NCBI RefSeq assembly: GCF_032854445.1
Contig: NC_088301.1
Span: 27,574,402 to 27,638,401 of the forward strand
Direction: 5' to 3'
Length of the DNA stretch: 64,000 nucleotides
Source of the DNA: Liolophura sinensis
Lineage: Eukaryota > Mollusca > Polyplacophora > Chitonida > Chitonidae
Part shown: piece by piece, positions 34,101 through 64,000 of the stretch
Layout: each line of letters begins with the position of its first letter
How positions within the stretch are numbered: position 1 is the first letter of the stretch
The notes under the pieces: model-generated
Databases searched by the model: none
Told to the model about the DNA's origin: nothing
What the model saw: the letters and a program-made list of their open reading frames with translations, nothing else
Program-made: the position numbers and the translations under genes

Positions 34101-35474
34101 ATCCAAACATAGTACATATCCAAAACACCTTGCATCACAAATGTCCTGGGGCTAAAAGACAATTTAATGTACTTTAAAGAGGCTATACGATCAGCCCGTA
34201 TTCAACTGAAATTTTGCTATTATTTCAAATAGCCCAAGTAATTATATTTCACAAAATATGAGCTTCATCTGTGAAAAGCAGGTTGTATTCTAATCTTTTA
34301 AACTTTAGCATCATTTTAACACATATAAACGGTACCTGTACAAGTCTGATATTTATCAAATATTGAGTTTTGGCCACAAATCTCCATTAAAGCTCCACAT
34401 GGGTCTATGTGCAGATCATTTCTGTGGTAACCGAAGTATCTGACACAAGTCTAAATTACAACCTACTAAAATCCTGCAGAAATAACCTGAATGTCTCAGC
34501 AAAACCTTAAAACATTCCAAATTTCAAACACCTTGAACAATTCAAAGTATGTGATGAATATGGTATACCACTGCTTTTCCCTGATTCTAACTACTACATA
34601 GTAGTCGTGGTAAAAGACAAAAAATTTCAACCCAAAAGTCTATTTTTATAGGCAAATAAATGTCATGAGATAAGAGCTGAAACTTTTTCGAACTTGATAT
34701 GAACCTACCTGTGAAACAAACCTCAAAACACCTCTCTAAAATCCTTTCTCTCTAAAAAGGAACACTTTAATACATTCAGGCAAAATGTGCAACTTAACGA
34801 CAGATGAACTTTGAGGTTATTAACCTTAATTCACACAAGGTTATTTGCATCTCAATTACAAGTATGAATGATTTCAAACTGAGGATTTATACATGTCAAA
34901 ATCCTTGCATAATTTCCCTTTATAAGCATCATAATTCTACACAATATTTTCAGGTTATCATCCGGACATTGTCAGAGTCACACTTTTAAAAGTTAATAAC
35001 CAATATGAAGACCCTGTTAACTAAGGAAGTAATCCATTTCCCAGGCCATACTAAGAAATATGAATATGAACATTGACATAATCAATGATGATATTGCATA
35101 GGTGCAAAAAATCAAAAAGTAAGGGCTTTTTGTAATATCATCGTTCGGATTGAAAATATAAGTACATGTAGATGACTAACTCCTCATACTATTTTTTGAA
35201 TGAATAATTAAAGCTTAATTCCACTTATTGCAGTCATCTTGTTTGAAATTACACGCTGACAATGTGACAATGGAGGATTGGATATCTTTCATCATGATAT
35301 TAATAAGGGGCCGTTCAGGTGTCAGAGTTAGGTTGGGGTTATAAAATATACCACATGTGTTACCTAATGTCTTTCAAGTTGTCAATATATGAATTGGGAG
35401 GTAGGAAGTGAGGGGAAGAGGGGGTAGGGAAGTGGGAGAAAGGAGAGGGGGAGGGGAATAAAACACAAGATGTG

Positions 35475-60183
<24,709 letters not shown>

Positions 60184-60781
60184 CTGAAACAAACACAATG
60201 ACTTATTTATTTATCTGGTATCATTCAAACTCAAATGAACAACATTTAAAGCTGGTCAAAGTGTATTTCTCATTAAAGACAATCTTTCACGTTTAATCAC
60301 TATATCTTTCAATGTGTTGAAAATAAAACATTCACAATACAGTATTTAAAATTATCCAAAATTTCCACCATGACTAAGCTGCACATTTTGTTTCATTCTG
60401 CAAACTCTATTGATCTTAGAGAGGTATTTGGAGGTTTGAAAGGTTGGATGAAATGTAAATTTCTGCATCAAAAGTAATATTTCATGACCTTTGCCCCTAA
60501 AAATGCACTTTATGGACAAAATTTTAAGGTCATTTAAGGTAATCATTTTTCTTAACCTTGTAAAGCACAAGTTTTCATTGCATTGGCAAACCAATAAGGA
60601 ATACATGCACAAATACATGTTAAGTGTGTGTACTTTCACAAAAGTGAAAGTGAAAGTTGTTGAGCCTCACAACTGCACTGCTGGTAATCCGTTCCCTTTA
60701 TCAGAACATCTGACATTATACTAGGACATGACAGGATCCAATATAAATGCATTATACCTTGACATGACAGTCTGCAAAAAT

Positions 60782-60857
60782 ACTTGCATTAGGGAATACT
60801 TGCAAGTTGGGAAGGTCACACTTGCATTAGGGAATACTTGCAACTTGGGATGGTCAC
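60782..60857. repeat. 38-bp tandem duplication
   Basis: ACTTGCATTAGGGAATACTT followed by GCAASTTGGGAWGGTCAC, two copies. Confidence 0.9.
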
Positions 60858-62379
60858 AGTGTTTTTTCATCTTTCTCTATATACATGTATGTGCACATGT
60901 ATGTGCATATGTACCATTTATCGATTCCATAAAGCATTTTTTGACTTAAATCAAAATTTAAAAACAAAATGTTACGTATAATTTATGACCCAAAAGGTTC
61001 AAAGATTTGTCTTCAGATAATACTTACTAGGTCTTCCCAATTTCAATAAAAATTTAAATAAATATTTAAATCAAATATTCTAATTTTGGCTAAGTCAGAA
61101 CTGGCTTTGTGGAATATGCACCGTATTCCTATATAGGCAAACAACTACACAACCGACTTTACCCAATAAATCTTACTCTGGCTCAGTCAGTAATCACAAT
61201 GCACAAGTTTACAGCCAGAAACATTGGAATTAACTGAGCCCTGAGTTTAGGGATAGTCCAGGGCAGGGTATTGACGATGTGACAAACCAATCAAGCTTCC
61301 CTCATATATTTGCCAGTTAACGGGACTTTGTGATGGTGGGATTTTAACATCTCTATAAATATGGAAAGGTTTGACATTGGTGTGATTGCACGGTTATCCC
61401 TTTGGAGCAAGGCTAAGGGAATAAGCATGCTCGATGGGGTAATAACAGTGGCCTTTTACCAGCGCACAAGGTTTAATGAGGTCATTTCGGACTCCCCGAA
61501 CATTAAGACAATTGCGCCAGCTTCATAATGCAGTATGAAGGTGCAGCATACAGGACAGAAAAACTTATTATATAAACGGCCACTCCTACTAACCTAGACA
61601 TCGATTATATATACACTTTGTAGATGTAAGTACATGTGCTTCACAACCTAATGCAATGAAAAAACCTTTATCAAGAAATCTATATCTACTTCCCTTTTTA
61701 ATAGAAGTTGACAGACATCTGAAGGATTACCGAGCCTAGAAACTTTTCTCAACCTACATCTGCCCTCATATCTGCTCACTGAACTACTGCTGTAACGATC
61801 AAGGTTATTGAATTATTCATTTTTGAGTGGCTCAACGTTTTGCCACGATGTGTGGAATTGAATTCTACACGTACGCTACATCATGCATATCCATTCTGAC
61901 TAGTTTGATACAAAAGTGTCAGAGCTTTCATCACAGACTGCTATACTCATACTTGTTTGCAGAGAGCTGCACTTGTTTTTCGACCTGCAAAATTTCTATC
62001 GAAAACAAGCAATCTCCATTTATACCCACAAGGAGTGCACATGAATGCATGTAGGCAGCTAGTGTCTGAACACCTCAGCTACACACCATGGTCTTTGGGA
62101 ATTCTATCACACAGTGATCCTGTAAATTAATTCATCACCACAAGGGACACACTTCATGGGCTAATGATGCCCATCCATCAAAAGAAATGAGAGCATGACA
62201 TCAGCTTGTCCAAAAATTATTCATTTTGTTGGCTGATTAAATGGTAAGGGATGTTAACGTCAAACAACAGAATGGTTTCCACAAGTTGCTCACTTACTAG
62301 TCTGCACACCTAAAATCTGCCATTTTGTATCACAATACACTTCAAATTTTTGTGCTTGCAGACAAATCTACTGTACCTC

Positions 62380-62770
62380 CTATTTTCACAGGAGTTGCCA
62401 GGCAGGCTGGTTGAGTCGTCAAAACGGTTTATGTGTATAGCTGGAATTTTGGTGCCTAAATCCTGGTGGTCTCAGCAATTTTTAACACTAGAATCTATGC
62501 AGTATCCAGAAAGTGTAATTCCTGAAAGTGATACTATACTCATACTTTAAAGTCCACTTTATAAATGACCTAGATACCACTCTGATATATTCAACTAATA
62601 CATCACACGCAATTTGCTGCCTTGCTCTGAGGTCGCCAGTTCAAAACCCGCAGTGATCTCAGCCAATTTTCAGCACTAGAATCTGAAGTATATTCAGAAA
62701 TTGCAATCCGTAATAGCTATAGAACTGTTTACTTAAAAAGCCACTTTGTAAACGACATCAACCAATCTAC
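62380..62770. repeat. Two diverged tandem copies, about 235 bp apart, with a B-box-like motif
   Basis: 62440-62560 and 62640-62760 share TCTCAGCMAATTTTT, CACTAGAATCT, GTATMCAGAAA and CCACTTTRTAAA. The second has GGTCGCCAGTTCAAAACC, which looks like a tRNA-type B box, so these may be SINE-derived. Confidence 0.5.
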
Positions 62771-62956
62771 TTTTGTGCATAATATGCCTTGCATAATCCA
62801 CCTGCATGTTCATGTAAACAGCATAGCTAAAAACTATAAAATAAAAATAAAATGGATAACACTTTATCATTAAAACACAAGAGTGAATTCATTAAAATAA
62901 TATAAAATAATAAAATTTATTAAAAAACTATATTCTGCGTTCAATAATAATAATAA

Positions 62957-63051
62957 TGAAGTCAAGGCATCACAACATAAATTTAAAAGACTTCACAAGC
63001 TTTCCATCGGCATGAAACCTTTTACATTTACATCGTGATGCCTTGACTTCA
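62957..63051. repeat. Perfect 17-bp inverted repeat with 61-base loop
   Basis: TGAAGTCAAGGCATCAC at 62957-62973 is exactly complementary to 63035-63051. Flanks are AT-rich with TAATAATAAT on the left and TATTAATCATTA on the right. Confidence 0.9.
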
Positions 63052-63619
63052 CTATTAATCATTAAACTGTCAATAAATGTAATAAAATATAATCAACAAT
63101 TTCTTTTGTGTAATTAACCATTATTTATAGAAATGTGCAATGTACATCACGTAATAAAACAAAGCTGTAACTATTTATGTCACTCATGGAAGAGTAATGA
63201 ATTTTATAAATAAACAATGGGTTACACAACATACTGCTCACTATTTGATGAGTGTTCCTATGTGTTGCATTGATTAATTAATGTGAATGCCTCACAGGAG
63301 AGAACTGACAACCTTGCACTCATCGTTCCTCATCCAATATTGCTCTCCGCTGTGAACAGGATAGCGTCCACGTACATTAGTGTGCATCAAAAACAGGTAT
63401 CTATTTCTGACGCACCCACAGACACTCAGGCCAATCCCTGTGGTAAACTAACAGAAAAAGTCTTTCTCATTGCTTGGACTTTAACAACCCTTTCATCAAC
63501 TGTGCCAAGGTGTAGTGTGTCTGGTTATTTTCAGCCATGTGTAGATGTACGTGAAGTTCTTATCAATTATTCACCTTGACATCCGGGATAAAGCCATATT
63601 TTGGCTAACCAATACCACT

Positions 63620-63783
63620 TTGATTTATTTATTTATCTGATTGGTGTTTTACGCCGCACTCAAGAATATTTCACTTCTACCACGGCGGCCAGCATTATGG
63701 TGGGTGGAAACCGGGCAGAGCCCCTGGGGAAACCCACGACCATCCACAGGTTGCTGGCAGACCTTCCCACGGACGGCCGGAGA
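63620..63783 (-). mobile_element. MetaSINE-like SINE fragment
   Basis: Tail and body to CCCACGGACGGCCGGAGA. The host words AATACCACTTTG occur on both sides (63608 and 63784), consistent with a target-site duplication. Confidence 0.85.
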
Positions 63784-64000
63784 AATACCACTTTGTTTCG
63801 CTTAAAGCTTTCAATGAGGGACTGGATCAACAAGCATCCTTTACTTTTAGTTTGCTAAATTGCGGGTAATACTGAAGTAAAGAATGTAATTCAGGAAACT
63901 GTTTCTTATTTTTCACACTACTCATTACGATCCTTTTAAAATTGTAGTATTTAATATAAAAGCACAATGTATTTAAAATGTAATACATGGACTATTCTAA

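Larger units (their letters stand above)
29865..35474 (-). other. Putative long 3' UTR of BACE
   Basis: 5.6 kb directly downstream of the BACE stop without any clear main-family SINE, unlike the introns around it. A minus-strand AATAAA (TTTATT at 29865-29870) could end the transcript; another lies near 31936. It contains the 58-bp minisatellite (33620-34100), a diverged tandem duplication (33020-33480) and a 17-base G run at 33155-33171. Extent is inference. Confidence 0.4.
60184..64000 (-). other. Upstream BACE intron, continuing past the right edge
   Basis: No exon matching a BACE signal peptide or prodomain (a GYYV..xxGTPPQ-like motif) was found. Contains the 38-bp duplication, the diverged pair at 62380-62770, the 17-bp inverted repeat and a SINE at 63620. 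Confidence 0.5.

Overview
This is a eukaryotic nuclear window, almost certainly from a mollusc and more likely a bivalve than a gastropod. The genes are split by GT-AG introns and encode animal-specific proteins. The introns carry about twenty copies of a tRNA-headed SINE with a TTTA-repeat tail, plus a second family with a CACTCACTCA tail; both look like molluscan repeats from memory. ACATGT/TACATGTA palindromes are frequent. The species cannot be named from the sequence alone.

Layout. (1) 1-14119, minus strand: 5' two thirds of a Hook gene (dynein-cargo adaptor), 16 coding exons, running off the left edge. (2) 14120-14465: a short shared promoter. (3) 14466-18667, plus strand: complete RNF170 gene (ER membrane RING ubiquitin ligase), 5 coding exons, head-to-head with Hook. 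HOOK3 and RNF170 are also divergent neighbours in human as I recall, so this may be a very old bidirectional gene pair. (4) 18668-24425: gene-free, with SINE relics. (5) 24426-27980, plus strand: a TATA-driven gene for a predicted 883-residue protein. It has a hydrophobic N-terminus, long Pro/Ser/Thr decapeptide repeats split by Lys-rich blocks, and a C-terminal cysteine-peptidase-like domain resembling the herpesvirus-tegument-type (C76-like) deubiquitinase fold. This is the least familiar gene here. (6) 29865-35474: gene-free and SINE-poor, plausibly the long 3' UTR of the next gene. (7) 35475-60183, minus strand: a beta-secretase (BACE) gene, 9 coding exons from the first catalytic Asp to the stop. 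The signal-peptide/prodomain exon is not in the window, so the gene continues past 64000.

The BACE introns hold most of the unusual structure: a tandem array of partial copies of one BACE coding exon in 117-bp, codon-multiple units; a 98-bp satellite flanked by 250-bp direct repeats; an 83-bp satellite with a CRE-like site in most units; and a 29-bp minisatellite that seems to have grown inside a SINE. The genes do not form one pathway. Hook and RNF170 are linked by their shared promoter; BACE and the cysteine-peptidase-like gene are independent. All exon boundaries were read by eye from splice consensus, reading phase and remembered family alignments; no database search or transcript was available.
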